This document shows positions 29,190 to 37,702 of a stretch of 38,991 nt of DNA, piece by piece. This stretch comes from Kaftiobacterium sp035693805 (GTDB lineage Bacteria; Sysuimicrobiota; Sysuimicrobiia; Sysuimicrobiales; Kaftiobacteriaceae). The translations under genes were made by a program, and so were the position numbers. The notes beneath the pieces are model-generated. The model did not search any database and was not told where the DNA came from. It saw only the letters and a list, made by a program, of their open reading frames with translations. The stretch is taken from contig DASSGA010000073.1 of NCBI GenBank assembly GCA_035693805.1, forward strand, positions 1 to 38,991. The letters are read 5' to 3'. How positions within the stretch are numbered: position 1 is the stretch's first letter; each line of letters opens with the position of its first letter.

Positions 29190-30262
29190 TCGCAGTCGCC
29201 GAGGCGCGCGAGCGCCGAGGCCCGTCTTTCGTGGTTCGGGCCGCGGTTGCTTGTGCTCTTACGGTCGCCGCTGCCGCTCCCGGCGCGGTCGTGTCCGCGC
29301 AGAGCCCGAAGCCGCTGCCTTCCGCCGCGGACATCCTTCGCACGATGTTCGCCGCCCCGGCCCTGATCGACTACGAGGGCACCAAGGTCATCTCCACCGT
29401 GCGGGGGGCTGGCGCCGAGACGGTGACGATCCTCGAAGCCTACAAGCGCCTGGGCCGCCTCCGGCTGGAGTTCCTGTCCCCGGAGTCGGTCAGCGGCCGG
29501 CTCATCGTGGACGACGGACTCAGCGCGTGGCAATACGAGCCCTCGCTACACCTGGTCATCCGCGGCCCCTCCTTCGTGCAGGGCACGGCGCATCCGGAGC
29601 GCGCCGCCGAGGTCTTGCGCCGCTATCGCGTATCCGTCCTGGGACGAGAAGCCGTCATCGGCCGCGACACCGTCGTCGTCGCGCTCGACCCCGGCGACGC
29701 CGGGAGCAACCGGCGCCTGTGGATCGACGAGGCGACCGGGGTGGCGCTCCGCACCGAGGAGCGTGATGCCGGCGGCGAGATCGTCTACGTCAGCTACTTC
29801 AGCCGCGTCAGCTACAGCCTGAACCTGCCCCCGGCCCTGTTCCGGTTCCGGCAGCCGGCAGGGGCGAAGGTGCTCAACTTCTACGTGTCGGGCGACGCGG
29901 TGACGTCCGTCAACGCCCTGCAGGCGCGGGCAGGCCAGGACATCATCCTGCCTGCGCGGCTTGTGAGTCGCTTCGCCTTCCGCGACGGACGCGTGGCGCG
30001 CCACGGCGCCTTCACCGCCGCTGCGGCGGTCTACACGGACGGCGTCAGCGTCGTCACCGTCTTCCAGACGCCGACCTCCCGGATGGCGTTCCCGAACGTC
30101 GGCGAGCCGGTGGCCACCCGCACGGGCGGCGCCCGCTTCCTCGACGTAGGCTACTTCCGCGTCCTGGTCTGGCAGTCGCGCGGGATGAACTATGCCGTGC
30201 TTGGCAACGTGCCGCAGGCGGTGCTCATCGCGATCGCCGATGAGTTGGCCGCATCCCGGTAG
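29186..30262 (+). CDS. RseB/MucB-like extracytoplasmic regulator
   Basis: This 358-residue secreted protein has a signal peptide (about residues 16-38, ending VVSAQ). A LolA/RseB-like half-barrel follows (ALIDYEGTKVISTV, RLRLEFLSPESVSGRLIVDDG, LWIDEATGVALRTEERDAGGEIVY) and then a smaller C-terminal domain (about 245-355) as in RseB. RseB proteins bind the outer part of the anti-sigma factor and gate its degradation. Overlapping starts join it to the ECF sigma and anti-sigma genes, which supports the assignment strongly. Sequence identity to RseB appears low. Confidence 0.8.
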   Translation: MIAVAEARERRGPSFVVRAAVACALTVAAAAPGAVVSAQSPKPLPSAADILRTMFAAPALIDYEGTKVISTVRGAGAETVTILEAYKRLGRLRLEFLSPESVSGRLIVDDGLSAWQYEPSLHLVIRGPSFVQGTAHPERAAEVLRRYRVSVLGREAVIGRDTVVVALDPGDAGSNRRLWIDEATGVALRTEERDAGGEIVYVSYFSRVSYSLNLPPALFRFRQPAGAKVLNFYVSGDAVTSVNALQARAGQDIILPARLVSRFAFRDGRVARHGAFTAAAAVYTDGVSVVTVFQTPTSRMAFPNVGEPVATRTGGARFLDVGYFRVLVWQSRGMNYAVLGNVPQAVLIAIADELAASR

Positions 30263-30316
30263 GGCTCGCCGGCGAGGCAGGGTTCTCCTCCCCCGGACAG
30301 AAAATCTAAGCCTGCC

Positions 30317-30613
30317 ATGCGCCTCCGCGAGTTCCAGGAAATCATCCAGGCCACCTATGGCGAGCGTGACCGCTCGCGCGGGCGGGACGGCACGTTCCGT
30401 TGGCTGGCCGAGGAGGTCGGTGAGTTGGCCCGCGCCGTGCGCACGGGCGACGCCCACTCGCTGGACATGGAGTTTTCGGACGTCTTGGCCTGGACGGTGA
30501 GCCTCGCCTCGCTGTGCGGCGTCGACGCCGAGAGCGCCGCTTCCCGCTACGCCCTCGGGTGCCCGAAGTGCCACGCCATCCCGTGCGTCTGCCCCGGCGA
30601 GCCGCGGGGCTGA
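30317..30613 (+). CDS. MazG-like nucleotide pyrophosphohydrolase domain protein
   Basis: This 98-residue protein has the MazG core: FRWLAEEVGELARAVRTGD (EEVGEL with metal-binding Glu residues, about residues 31-49) and MEFSDVLAWTVSLA (E-x2-D, about 56-69). These are typical of enzymes cleaving aberrant NTPs. A cysteine-rich tail, CPKCHAIPCVC, could bind a metal. No ribosome binding site is seen before ATG 30317. The downstream dipeptidase begins 27 bases after the stop. Confidence 0.82.
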   Translation: MRLREFQEIIQATYGERDRSRGRDGTFRWLAEEVGELARAVRTGDAHSLDMEFSDVLAWTVSLASLCGVDAESAASRYALGCPKCHAIPCVCPGEPRG

Positions 30614-30639
30614 TCGCCGCCGTCGCGCTGCTTGCGCCG

Positions 30640-31593
30640 ATGAGCGACGCCGTGCACCGCGAGGCCACCGTCGTCGACCTCCACAGCGATACCATCCTCG
30701 AGATCGCCTCCGGCAAACGGGACATCACGGCGCGCAGCACCGCCGGGCACGTCGACCTGCCCCGGCTGCGCGAGGGCGGGGTGGACGTCCAGGTCTTCGC
30801 CCTCTTCGTCGATCCGCGGTTCGCCGGCCAGGGGTACGCCCGGGTCACCGCGCTGCTGGACGCGTTCGACCGCCTCGACGCGCAGCAGGGTGCCCTGGTC
30901 CGCGTCACGTCGGTCGCGGAGATCGAGGAGGCGGTGCGCGCGGGGCGGATCGCGGTCGTGCTCGCCGTGGAGAACGGCACGGCGATCGACGGCAGGCTCG
31001 AGCACCTCGGCCAACTCCACGCCCGCGGCGTGCGGATGATGAGCCTCACCTGGAACAACAGCAATGACCTGGCCGATGGGGCCTCGGAAGAGGTCGCCGG
31101 CGGGCTCACGCCGCTCGGGCGGCGCGTGCTCGCGCGCATGCAGGAGCTCCGCCTCGTGATCGACGTCTCCCATCTTTCCGAGCGCAGTTTCTGGGACGTG
31201 CTCGCCGCGACCACCGGGCCGCTCGTCGCCACGCATTCCAACGCGGCCGGCCTCACCCCGCACCGGCGCAATCTCTCCGACGACCAGCTGCGGGCCATCG
31301 TCCGGCGCGGCGGGATCGTCGGCGTGAACTTCTACCCCACGTTCACCGGCGGCGCCACGCTGGCGCACGTCCTCGACCACATCGACTACCTCGTCCGCGT
31401 CATGGGCGCAGATCACGTTGCGCTCGGGTCGGATTTCGACGGCTTCAGCCAGACGGTGAAGGACCTCGAGGATGTGTCGCACCTGCCGAACCTCACCGCG
31501 GGGTTGGTCGCCCGGGGCTACACGCCGGCGGCCATCAGGAAGATCCTGGGTGGGAACGCGCTGCGGGTGTTCAGGCAGGTCTGGGGCCGGTGA
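30640..31593 (+). CDS. M19-family membrane dipeptidase-like metallohydrolase
   Basis: This protein of about 317 residues is of the renal-dipeptidase family, binuclear zinc enzymes hydrolysing dipeptides. It shows the HxD motif DLHSDT (His15, Asp17), bridging Glu in AVENGTAIDG, a His ligand in VIDVSHLSERSFWDVL, THSNAAGLTPHRRNLSDDQ and GSDFDGF. The frame is open back to 30514, but that part overlaps mazG; ATG 30640 starts just before the first beta strand. Its end overlaps by 23 bases the end of the convergent ureohydrolase gene. Confidence 0.88.
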   Translation: MSDAVHREATVVDLHSDTILEIASGKRDITARSTAGHVDLPRLREGGVDVQVFALFVDPRFAGQGYARVTALLDAFDRLDAQQGALVRVTSVAEIEEAVRAGRIAVVLAVENGTAIDGRLEHLGQLHARGVRMMSLTWNNSNDLADGASEEVAGGLTPLGRRVLARMQELRLVIDVSHLSERSFWDVLAATTGPLVATHSNAAGLTPHRRNLSDDQLRAIVRRGGIVGVNFYPTFTGGATLAHVLDHIDYLVRVMGADHVALGSDFDGFSQTVKDLEDVSHLPNLTAGLVARGYTPAAIRKILGGNALRVFRQVWGR

Positions 31594-32422
31594 GGGCGAG
31601 GATCGCCTCACGGGCGATCGCTGCCGCCAGAACGGCCGTCCGGCCCGACGGATCGTAGGGCGGGGAGACCTCGACCAGGTCCACCCCCACGACGCGAAGG
31701 TCGCCCAGCCGGCGCACGAAGGCCAGCACGTCGCCCGTCCCGAGGCCCTCCGGCTCGGGGTTGCCCGTCCCAGGCGCCTCGGATGGATCGACCGCATCGA
31801 TGTCGATCGTCACGTAGACGGCGCGGCCCTGGAGCCACGTCCAGACACCGGACGGGATGGCCAGCGATCGGGCGCTGTGGCGCATCGTGCCCGCCAGCGC
31901 GAACTCCTCCCGGGTCCCGGCGCGGATCCCGGCACTGACCACGGCCCCCGCGCCGATGACCTCCACGATGCGCTTCATGACCGTGGCATGTGAGATCGAT
32001 CGGCCCTCGTACTCCTCCCGGAGATCGGTGTGGGCGTCCAGCTGGATGACCGCGAGGTCACGGTGCGCGGGCGCCAGGCCTCGCACGGCGCCCAGCGTAA
32101 GGGTGTGCTCCCCCCCGATGAGGAACGGCACCGCCATGTCCGCAGCCGGCGTCCCGGCGACGGCGGCGATCCGTGCGGCCACGGCGTCCACGGCGGCCTC
32201 GGGCGGAAGATGCTCCAGGTCGAGGTCGCCCGCATCGGTAAGCGCCGCATCCTCGAGGTCGCGCCGGAGCACGGGGCTGTACGTCTCGATGCTCTGCGAC
32301 GCCCAGCGGATCGCCCCCGGCGCGTGGCGGCTCCCCGGGCGGAAGCTCGCCGTGCCGTCGTAGGGGGCGCCGATGAGGATGACCTGCGGGTGCACGTGCG
32401 TGCCCGCGCCGAGGAACGTCAC
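31571..32422 (-). CDS. speB: Ureohydrolase: agmatinase or N1-aminopropylagmatine ureohydrolase (SpeB-like)
   Basis: This 283-residue member of the arginase/agmatinase family has a binuclear Mn site. Motifs present are GGEHTLTLG, QLDAHTDLR and the family signature DIDAVDPSEAPGTGNPEPEG. It releases urea from agmatine to give putrescine or, in the Thermus-type pathway, from N1-aminopropylagmatine to give spermidine. GTG 32422 overlaps the stop of speE (GTGA), supporting this start over a longer frame. Being third in an operon after an arginine decarboxylase and an aminopropyltransferase, a polyamine role is secure, though the exact substrate is not. Confidence 0.9.
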   Translation of the reverse strand: MTFLGAGTHVHPQVILIGAPYDGTASFRPGSRHAPGAIRWASQSIETYSPVLRRDLEDAALTDAGDLDLEHLPPEAAVDAVAARIAAVAGTPAADMAVPFLIGGEHTLTLGAVRGLAPAHRDLAVIQLDAHTDLREEYEGRSISHATVMKRIVEVIGAGAVVSAGIRAGTREEFALAGTMRHSARSLAIPSGVWTWLQGRAVYVTIDIDAVDPSEAPGTGNPEPEGLGTGDVLAFVRRLGDLRVVGVDLVEVSPPYDPSGRTAVLAAAIAREAILALTGPRPA

Positions 32423-33225
32423 GGAAGCGGCGGTAGGCGCAGCGCAGCCTGGTGGACCGCAGGCGAATAGTAGCGGAGCCCAGGGATCGCAAGCTGCCTG
32501 GGGCGGTCCGGGTCGCCCTGTGCGGCGGCAAGGGTGAAGCTCCACAGTGTGCCCGGGTAGGCGGGGATCGCCGCCCAGTACGGCGCGACGACCGGGAAGA
32601 CCGCACGGAGATGGCGGGCCACGAGGTCCATGAGGTCGCGTTGGTAGAGAAGGGATCCGCTCTGAACCGAGATCACGCCCGACGGCGTGAGGATCCGACG
32701 GCAGCCCCGATAGAACTCCTCGGAGAACAGCGCCACCCCCGGTCCCTTCGGATCGGTCGAGTCCACGAGGATCACGTCGAACTGCTCGTCGGTCCCCCGG
32801 ACGAAGGCGATGCCGTCGTCGATGAGGAGCCGGCCGCGTGGATCGTCGAAGGCGCGCCCCGCAATGGAGGGCAGGAACGCCCGGCTGACCTCGACCACCT
32901 CACGGTCGATCTCCACCATCGTCGTCGCGGCCACGGGATGCTTGAGCACTTCGTCCAGGGTGCCGCCGTCGCCGCCGCCGATGATGAGAACCCGCCGCGG
33001 AGCGGGGTGGACCGCCATCGGGAGGTGGACGAGCATCTCATGGTAAACGTGCTCATCCCGTTCCGTGGTCTGCACCGCGTCGTCGAGCACGAGCATCCGG
33101 CCGAAGACGGGCGAAGTCGCGACCTGGACGCGCTGGAAGGCGGAACGGTGATCGTAGAGGATGTCGCCGACCTGCAGGGCCTGCCCGTACCCCCCACCCA
33201 CCACATCCACGATCCACTGCGTCAC
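32419..33225 (-). CDS. speE: Aminopropyltransferase (spermidine synthase family)
   Basis: This 268-residue enzyme transfers the aminopropyl group of decarboxylated SAM to putrescine or agmatine. Visible motifs are ILYDHRSAFQRVQV, the gate region LDDAVQTTERDEHVYHEML, the methyltransferase-like IIGGGDGGTLDEVLKH, the acidic MVEIDREVVEVS, and DVILVDSTDPKGPG with the catalytic Asp. GTG 33225 overlaps the stop of the arginine decarboxylase gene. No S-adenosylmethionine decarboxylase gene (speD) is in the window. Confidence 0.93.
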   Translation of the reverse strand: MTQWIVDVVGGGYGQALQVGDILYDHRSAFQRVQVATSPVFGRMLVLDDAVQTTERDEHVYHEMLVHLPMAVHPAPRRVLIIGGGDGGTLDEVLKHPVAATTMVEIDREVVEVSRAFLPSIAGRAFDDPRGRLLIDDGIAFVRGTDEQFDVILVDSTDPKGPGVALFSEEFYRGCRRILTPSGVISVQSGSLLYQRDLMDLVARHLRAVFPVVAPYWAAIPAYPGTLWSFTLAAAQGDPDRPRQLAIPGLRYYSPAVHQAALRLPPLP

Positions 33226-33695
33226 GGGGCAGAGGCCTCCGGCCAGAAGACCACAGCGGCGACGGCGCAGCCGATGCGCTCGACCATGTGCTCCTTCACG
33301 GCCACGCGGATCTCTGCCACGGGCAGGTCCCGCAGGGCCATCGCTTCCTCGACCATACCCCGCACGATCGCTTCGGCGTTCTCGGCGGTGCCGCGGTGGC
33401 TGAACTCCATGATCACGCCGTAGTCGGCGCGGGAGACCCCCACGCCGACCGCGGCCGCGATCCGCTCCCCCGGAGTGTGGCCGGCGATGCGCGCGTACAC
33501 CGCTGGAGTGAGGATGCCCGGGGTGAACGGCGGCACCCTGATGAACGCCGTCCCGCGCGGGAGGATGCTGGTGACGCGGAGGAAGTTCAGGTTCGCGATC
33601 CCGGCGTCGAGCAGCGCTCGGTCGAACGCGGTGAGTTCGGTGCGGCCTTCGCCGCTGCCCGCCACCACCGAGGCCGCCCTCGGAAACTGCCACAT
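33222..33695 (-). CDS. pdaD: Pyruvoyl-dependent arginine decarboxylase
   Basis: This 157-residue protein is of the PvlArgDC family, which self-cleaves to create a pyruvoyl cofactor and converts arginine to agmatine. It has NLNFLRVTSILPRGTA around the expected cleavage serine (Ser43), then GVGVSRADYGVIMEFSHRG and the C-terminal CAVAAVVFW. The usual Ser before the cleavage Ser is Thr42 here. Length is typical. ATG 33695 is a reasonable start though no ribosome binding site is seen; a longer GTG start is possible. It begins the operon pdaD-speE-speB. Confidence 0.9.
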   Translation of the reverse strand: MWQFPRAASVVAGSGEGRTELTAFDRALLDAGIANLNFLRVTSILPRGTAFIRVPPFTPGILTPAVYARIAGHTPGERIAAAVGVGVSRADYGVIMEFSHRGTAENAEAIVRGMVEEAMALRDLPVAEIRVAVKEHMVERIGCAVAAVVFWPEASAP

Positions 33696-33748
33696 GCACT
33701 GTTGTATTCCGAGCACGCGCCACACGGTCCTCCCCCTCGTACTACACC

Positions 33749-33776
33749 TCGACATCGCGGGGTAATGCGCTAGTAT
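33749..33776 (+). promoter_or_regulatory. Promoter of the glycosidase-like gene, with a possible opposite -10 box
   Basis: TCGACA (33749-33754), 16 bases, TAGTAT (33771-33776) form a good sigma70 promoter on the plus strand. Transcription would start near 33783, on the third codon, a GTG, so the mRNA may be leaderless. The same bases read on the minus strand give TATACT (33777-33772), a possible -10 for pdaD. Confidence 0.5.
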
Positions 33777-35456
33777 ATGGTCGTGCGTGGCGCCGTGATC
33801 CCTGTCATCTCGCTGCTGCTGGCCTCGATGCTGCTGACGGTGCCACCGCACCCGGCCGCGGGGGCGCCGGTCGTCGCGCTCCCCGTGCTCACCGGCTTCG
33901 TGGCTGGAAGCGGCGCCGACTTCCCGGCGATGCGCCGCAGCGGCGCTCGCGCGGTAAAGTTGGTGGCCGACTGGTCGGCCATCGAACCCGATCGGGGAAC
34001 CTTCCACTGGCAGGAACTCGATGCCGCCGTCAGCGCCGCCGCACGGGCCGGTCTCGCCGTGACGTTGGTGCTCGCTTACACCCCCAAATGGGCATCGCTC
34101 GCCACCGGCGTCGAGCTGCGCGAGCCCGCGATCTGGTCGCGCCAGCCTCCCAAGCGGCCGGCGGACTGGGAGCACTTCGTTGAGGCCATCGCGGGCCGGT
34201 ACAAAGGGCGCGTGCGGGACTGGCAGGTCTGGACCGTCCTCAGCCTGCCCATCTGGCGGGGCACGGCGCGCGAGTACTTCGCGCTGGTGACCGCGGCGAA
34301 GGCCGCAACGAAGGCAGCGGACCCCGGCAGCCGCGTCATCCTGGCCACGCCCCACGGTGCGGACCTCATCTCAGTCCGCCGGGCGCTCCTGGAGATCCCG
34401 GATGCGTTCGATGCCATCTCCCTGAACCCACGCGGTCTCGCTCCCGAAGCGCTACTGCGGCCGCTCGGCACCCTGCGTGAGCGCGTGCTGGCGCGGAGCC
34501 CGAAGCCCCTCCGCATCGAGTGGGATCCGCGCGCCTCCGGGGAACGACCGTCCTGGTCGGCGCAGATCATCAAGGTCCTGGCGATCGCCGCCGCTTTCAA
34601 TGTGGAGCGCGTCGACCTGGCCGTGGATCCCGCCATCGCCTCCGGTGCCCTCGAGACGGTGTCCTCCGCCGTGGGCGGGCAGCCCTTCGCGGGCTACCTG
34701 CAGCAGGGCCGAGCCCTGGCGTTCGTGTTCGGGGAGGGCGCGCCCAGCGCGATCGCCTGGAGCGGGGCGGGAGAGACGCTGCTGGCGTTGGAGGGAGAGG
34801 GACTGACCGCGATCACCCCTGCCGGGGACACCCGCGCCGTCACCGCCGAGGGCGGCAGAAGCACCGTGACGGTCGGGACGCAGCCCGTGCTCATCAAGGG
34901 GCTGGCGGCGTCGGCCGCCTCCGCGGCCCGCGATGCGATGGCGGCGGACGCCTCACCGGCGTTCGCCGGGACGAGGGAGTTCAGCCGGGTTACCGAGGTG
35001 AGCGCGAGACTGGGCAAGGCGAACGTGGAAGAGGGGCTGTACAACATGCTCTTCCGCGAGCGCCGCAACGGCGCGGTCCGGGCCGTGCAGGTCGACGGAT
35101 CCGAGGCGGTGCGCACGGACGTCGGGAAGGACGTCGTCTACGTGTACTTCGACGTCGACGACAGTTTCATGTACTACGTCGATGGGCGCTACGCCGTGGA
35201 GGTCAGCGTCGAGGTGTACGGCGCGTCCACCCCGGACCAGCTGGGCTTCAACCTCTTCTACGACTCGATGACCGACCTGCGCTTCACGCGCTGGCAGGTC
35301 GTAGAGGCCAAAGATGGCTGGGTGACGCAGTCCATCCGGCTGCTGGACGCGGCCTTCGCCAACACCTGGGGCTGGGACTTCGCGATCAACGCCGCCGGGA
35401 ACCGCAGCGAGGACCTCACCGTCCGGTCGGTCACCGTCCGCAAGATCACCCGCTAG
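33777..35456 (+). CDS. Secreted glycosidase-fold (clan GH-A-like) protein lacking the catalytic NEP motif
   Basis: This 559-residue protein has a signal peptide (about residues 1-30, VISLLLASMLLTV...AAGA). A TIM-barrel-like region follows (about 35-290) resembling GH39/clan A enzymes: VKLVADWSAIEPDRGTFHW, LVLAYTPKWAS, WEHFVEAIAGRYKGRV and AREYFALVTAAKAATKAADPGSRVILAT. Where active relatives have W-N-E-P, this one has W-T-V-L (residues 152-155), so the acid/base glutamate is absent. A C-terminal beta-rich domain (about 395-555) resembles a carbohydrate-binding module. It is probably a binding or structural protein, not a hydrolase. The start may be GTG 33783 if transcription is leaderless. Confidence 0.75.
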   Translation: MVVRGAVIPVISLLLASMLLTVPPHPAAGAPVVALPVLTGFVAGSGADFPAMRRSGARAVKLVADWSAIEPDRGTFHWQELDAAVSAAARAGLAVTLVLAYTPKWASLATGVELREPAIWSRQPPKRPADWEHFVEAIAGRYKGRVRDWQVWTVLSLPIWRGTAREYFALVTAAKAATKAADPGSRVILATPHGADLISVRRALLEIPDAFDAISLNPRGLAPEALLRPLGTLRERVLARSPKPLRIEWDPRASGERPSWSAQIIKVLAIAAAFNVERVDLAVDPAIASGALETVSSAVGGQPFAGYLQQGRALAFVFGEGAPSAIAWSGAGETLLALEGEGLTAITPAGDTRAVTAEGGRSTVTVGTQPVLIKGLAASAASAARDAMAADASPAFAGTREFSRVTEVSARLGKANVEEGLYNMLFRERRNGAVRAVQVDGSEAVRTDVGKDVVYVYFDVDDSFMYYVDGRYAVEVSVEVYGASTPDQLGFNLFYDSMTDLRFTRWQVVEAKDGWVTQSIRLLDAAFANTWGWDFAINAAGNRSEDLTVRSVTVRKITR

Positions 35457-35464
35457 CGCCGGTC

Positions 35465-35480
35465 GAGAGGGAAGCCTCTC
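35465..35480 (+). terminator. Short hairpin after the glycosidase-like gene
   Basis: GAGAGG (35465-35470) pairs with CCTCTC (35475-35480) around GAAG, nine bases after the stop. The stem is short and there is no T tract, so this is a weak call. Confidence 0.35.
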
Positions 35481-35571
35481 CCCGTCCCGAATCCCCTCCG
35501 CAACAGCGATGCCTCGCGTGGCGTGCTTCGGCGTGGCGATACTATTCCGTCGTTTCCGGGAGGGGATAGCG

Positions 35572-36828
35572 ATGAGAACGTGGGCCGTCTTACTCCTGGC
35601 CATGCTGCTCGGGGTTGGTTTCACCCCGGCGGCGGCGCAGCAGCCGATTCCCGCGACCATCAAGGTCGGAGCCCTGTTCGACACGACCGGGCCGACCTCC
35701 GACGTCGGCGTCGACTACCACAAGGGGGTCCTCGACCACGTCCGCTACATCAACGAGATCGAGGGTGGTATCCGCGGACGGGTGAAGATCGACCTGGTGT
35801 GGTCCGACTACGGCTACCGCATCCCCGACGCCCTGTCCCTCTATCGGAAGTACCGCGACGTGGACAAGGTGAACGCGATCGTGGGCTGGGGCACGGGCGA
35901 CACGGAGGCGTTGAAGGATCAGATCAGCGAGGATCAGATCCCGTACATCTCGGCGTCCTACTCCTCGCACCTGGACGATCCCGCGAAGACGCCGTACAAC
36001 TTCTATCCGGTGAGCAGCTACTCCGATCAGTTGCGCGCCGTGCTGAAGTTCGCGAAGGAGCTCGCGGACGCGGAGCGGATCGCGAGGCCGAAGTTCGTGT
36101 TCATCTATCCCGACCATCCCTATGGCCGGGCGCCGATCGCCGCCGGGAAGGCCTACGCTCAGGAGCTGGGGTTCGATGTCGGCTCCGACCAGATCGTCGC
36201 CCTCACGGCGCTCGAGGCCCGTTCCCAGGTCGGCGCCGTGAAGACATTCGGGGCGCAGTTCGCGTGGATCGGCGGGACGACCAATTCCGCCTCGGTGATT
36301 GTGCGCGACGCGAAGGCCGCCGGGCTGACCACGCGGTTCTTCGTCAACGTCTGGGGCTACGACGAGAGTATGATCAAGCTCATCGGCGCGAACGCGGAGG
36401 GCGTGTACGGCAGCACGCCGCACACCTACTTCGGCGAGCCTGCGGCGGGTCTGCGGAAGATGACCGATGCCTACACCCGGTTCCGCGGCACCGTCCCGGC
36501 GTTCCAGTGGGGCACGACGCAGTCCCCGGTCATCGCCTCGTACGTGCGCGGCTGGCTCAACGTCATGCTGCTGAAGAAGAGCCTGGAGATTATCGTCGAC
36601 AACTGGGCGACATACTCTCGCCTGGGTGGATTCAGCGGACCCTCGGTCCGCTCCGCGCTGGAGACGCTGAAGGACTGGGACCCGGAGGGGCTCGCCCCCG
36701 CGGTCACCCTCGCGCGCACGGACCACCGGCCGTCGACGACGACGCGCATCATGCAGATCCGCAACGGGCGCATCACGCTCGTGAAACAAGTGACGGTGGA
36801 GCGACGGAAGGACTGGCTTGGTTTCTAA
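35572..36828 (+). CDS. ABC transporter substrate-binding protein, branched-chain amino acid type (LivK-like)
   Basis: This 418-residue periplasmic-binding-fold protein has a signal peptide (TWAVLLLAMLLGVGFTPAAAQ). It then has the type I fold seen in Leu/Ile/Val receptors: IKVGALFDTTGPTSDVGVDYHKGV, NAIVGWGTGDTEALKDQISEDQIPYISASYSS, FVFIYPDHPYGRAPI and GANAEGVYGSTPHTYF. No lipobox cysteine is evident after the signal. ATG 35572 follows GGGAGGGGATA. The stop overlaps the TTG start of a LivF-like ATPase. The ligand could be an amino acid, urea or amide compound. Confidence 0.9.
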   Translation: MRTWAVLLLAMLLGVGFTPAAAQQPIPATIKVGALFDTTGPTSDVGVDYHKGVLDHVRYINEIEGGIRGRVKIDLVWSDYGYRIPDALSLYRKYRDVDKVNAIVGWGTGDTEALKDQISEDQIPYISASYSSHLDDPAKTPYNFYPVSSYSDQLRAVLKFAKELADAERIARPKFVFIYPDHPYGRAPIAAGKAYAQELGFDVGSDQIVALTALEARSQVGAVKTFGAQFAWIGGTTNSASVIVRDAKAAGLTTRFFVNVWGYDESMIKLIGANAEGVYGSTPHTYFGEPAAGLRKMTDAYTRFRGTVPAFQWGTTQSPVIASYVRGWLNVMLLKKSLEIIVDNWATYSRLGGFSGPSVRSALETLKDWDPEGLAPAVTLARTDHRPSTTTRIMQIRNGRITLVKQVTVERRKDWLGF

Positions 36829-37702
36829 GCTGGCCGCCGGGGGAGGCGGGGCCTCCCCCGGCACGATCACCGTCAACAACATCGAGGTGGTCTACTGGGG
36901 CACCATCCTTGTGCTCAAGGGGGTGTCCCTCATCGTTCCCGAAGGCAAGATTACCGCCCTGATCGGGGCCAACGGCGCGGGCAAGACCACGACGCTGAAG
37001 GCGATCACCGGCCTCGTGCGCCTGGAGCGCGGCGATGTCACGCGAGGGAGCATCGAGTTCGCCGGAGCGGCCATCGAGAACCGGCTGCCGGAAGAGACCG
37101 CGCGGATGGGGATCGTCATGGTCCGCGAGGGACGGCGGCTGTTCGAGGAGTTGACGGCGGAGGAGAACCTCCTGGTCGGTGCGGCGCTGGGGCGCTACCG
37201 GCGGGGACAGGACGCGGCGGCCCCGGCTGTCACCAGACGCCAGTTCGGAGGCGCGACCACATACTCGCTGGACGGTGTCTACCAATACTTCCCGCGGCTG
37301 CGGGAGCGGCGCCGGGTTCGGGCGGGTTATCTCTCCGGCGGCGAGCAGCAGATGCTGGCCATCGGGTGCGCGATGATGGCCTCCCCGCGCGTGCTGCTGC
37401 TGGACGAGCCCTCCCTGGGGCTGGCGCCGCTGGTCGCCCGCGAGATCTTCGGGCTCATCCAGCGCCTGAACACCGAGGCCGGGATGACGATCTTCCTCGT
37501 CGAGCAGAACGCGAAGATGGCGCTGGACCTGGCCTCCTACGGCTACATCATGGAGAACGGGAAAGTCGTCCTCGACGGCCCGACGACCACGCTGCGGGAG
37601 GACGCCGACGTGGAGGAGTTCTACCTCGGGGTGCGTGGGGCGGAGCGGCGCCGCTTCACCGAGGTGAAGAGCTACAAGCGGCGCAAGCGGTGGCTGGCGT
37701 AG
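36818..37702 (+). CDS. ABC transporter ATP-binding protein (LivF-like)
   Basis: This 294-residue nucleotide-binding subunit has Walker A GANGAGKTT, Q-loop region IVMVREGRRLFEELTAEENL (LivF style), signature LSGGEQQML, Walker B VLLLDEPSLGLAP and the switch His region FLVEQNA. About 20-25 extra residues lie between the Q-loop region and the signature motif (DAAAPAVTRRQFGGATTYS) compared with common LivF proteins. TTG 36818 starts inside the previous gene's last codons, with GGAAGGA upstream. LivG and LivH are not seen here. Confidence 0.9.
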   Translation: MVSKLAAGGGGASPGTITVNNIEVVYWGTILVLKGVSLIVPEGKITALIGANGAGKTTTLKAITGLVRLERGDVTRGSIEFAGAAIENRLPEETARMGIVMVREGRRLFEELTAEENLLVGAALGRYRRGQDAAAPAVTRRQFGGATTYSLDGVYQYFPRLRERRRVRAGYLSGGEQQMLAIGCAMMASPRVLLLDEPSLGLAPLVAREIFGLIQRLNTEAGMTIFLVEQNAKMALDLASYGYIMENGKVVLDGPTTTLREDADVEEFYLGVRGAERRRFTEVKSYKRRKRWLA

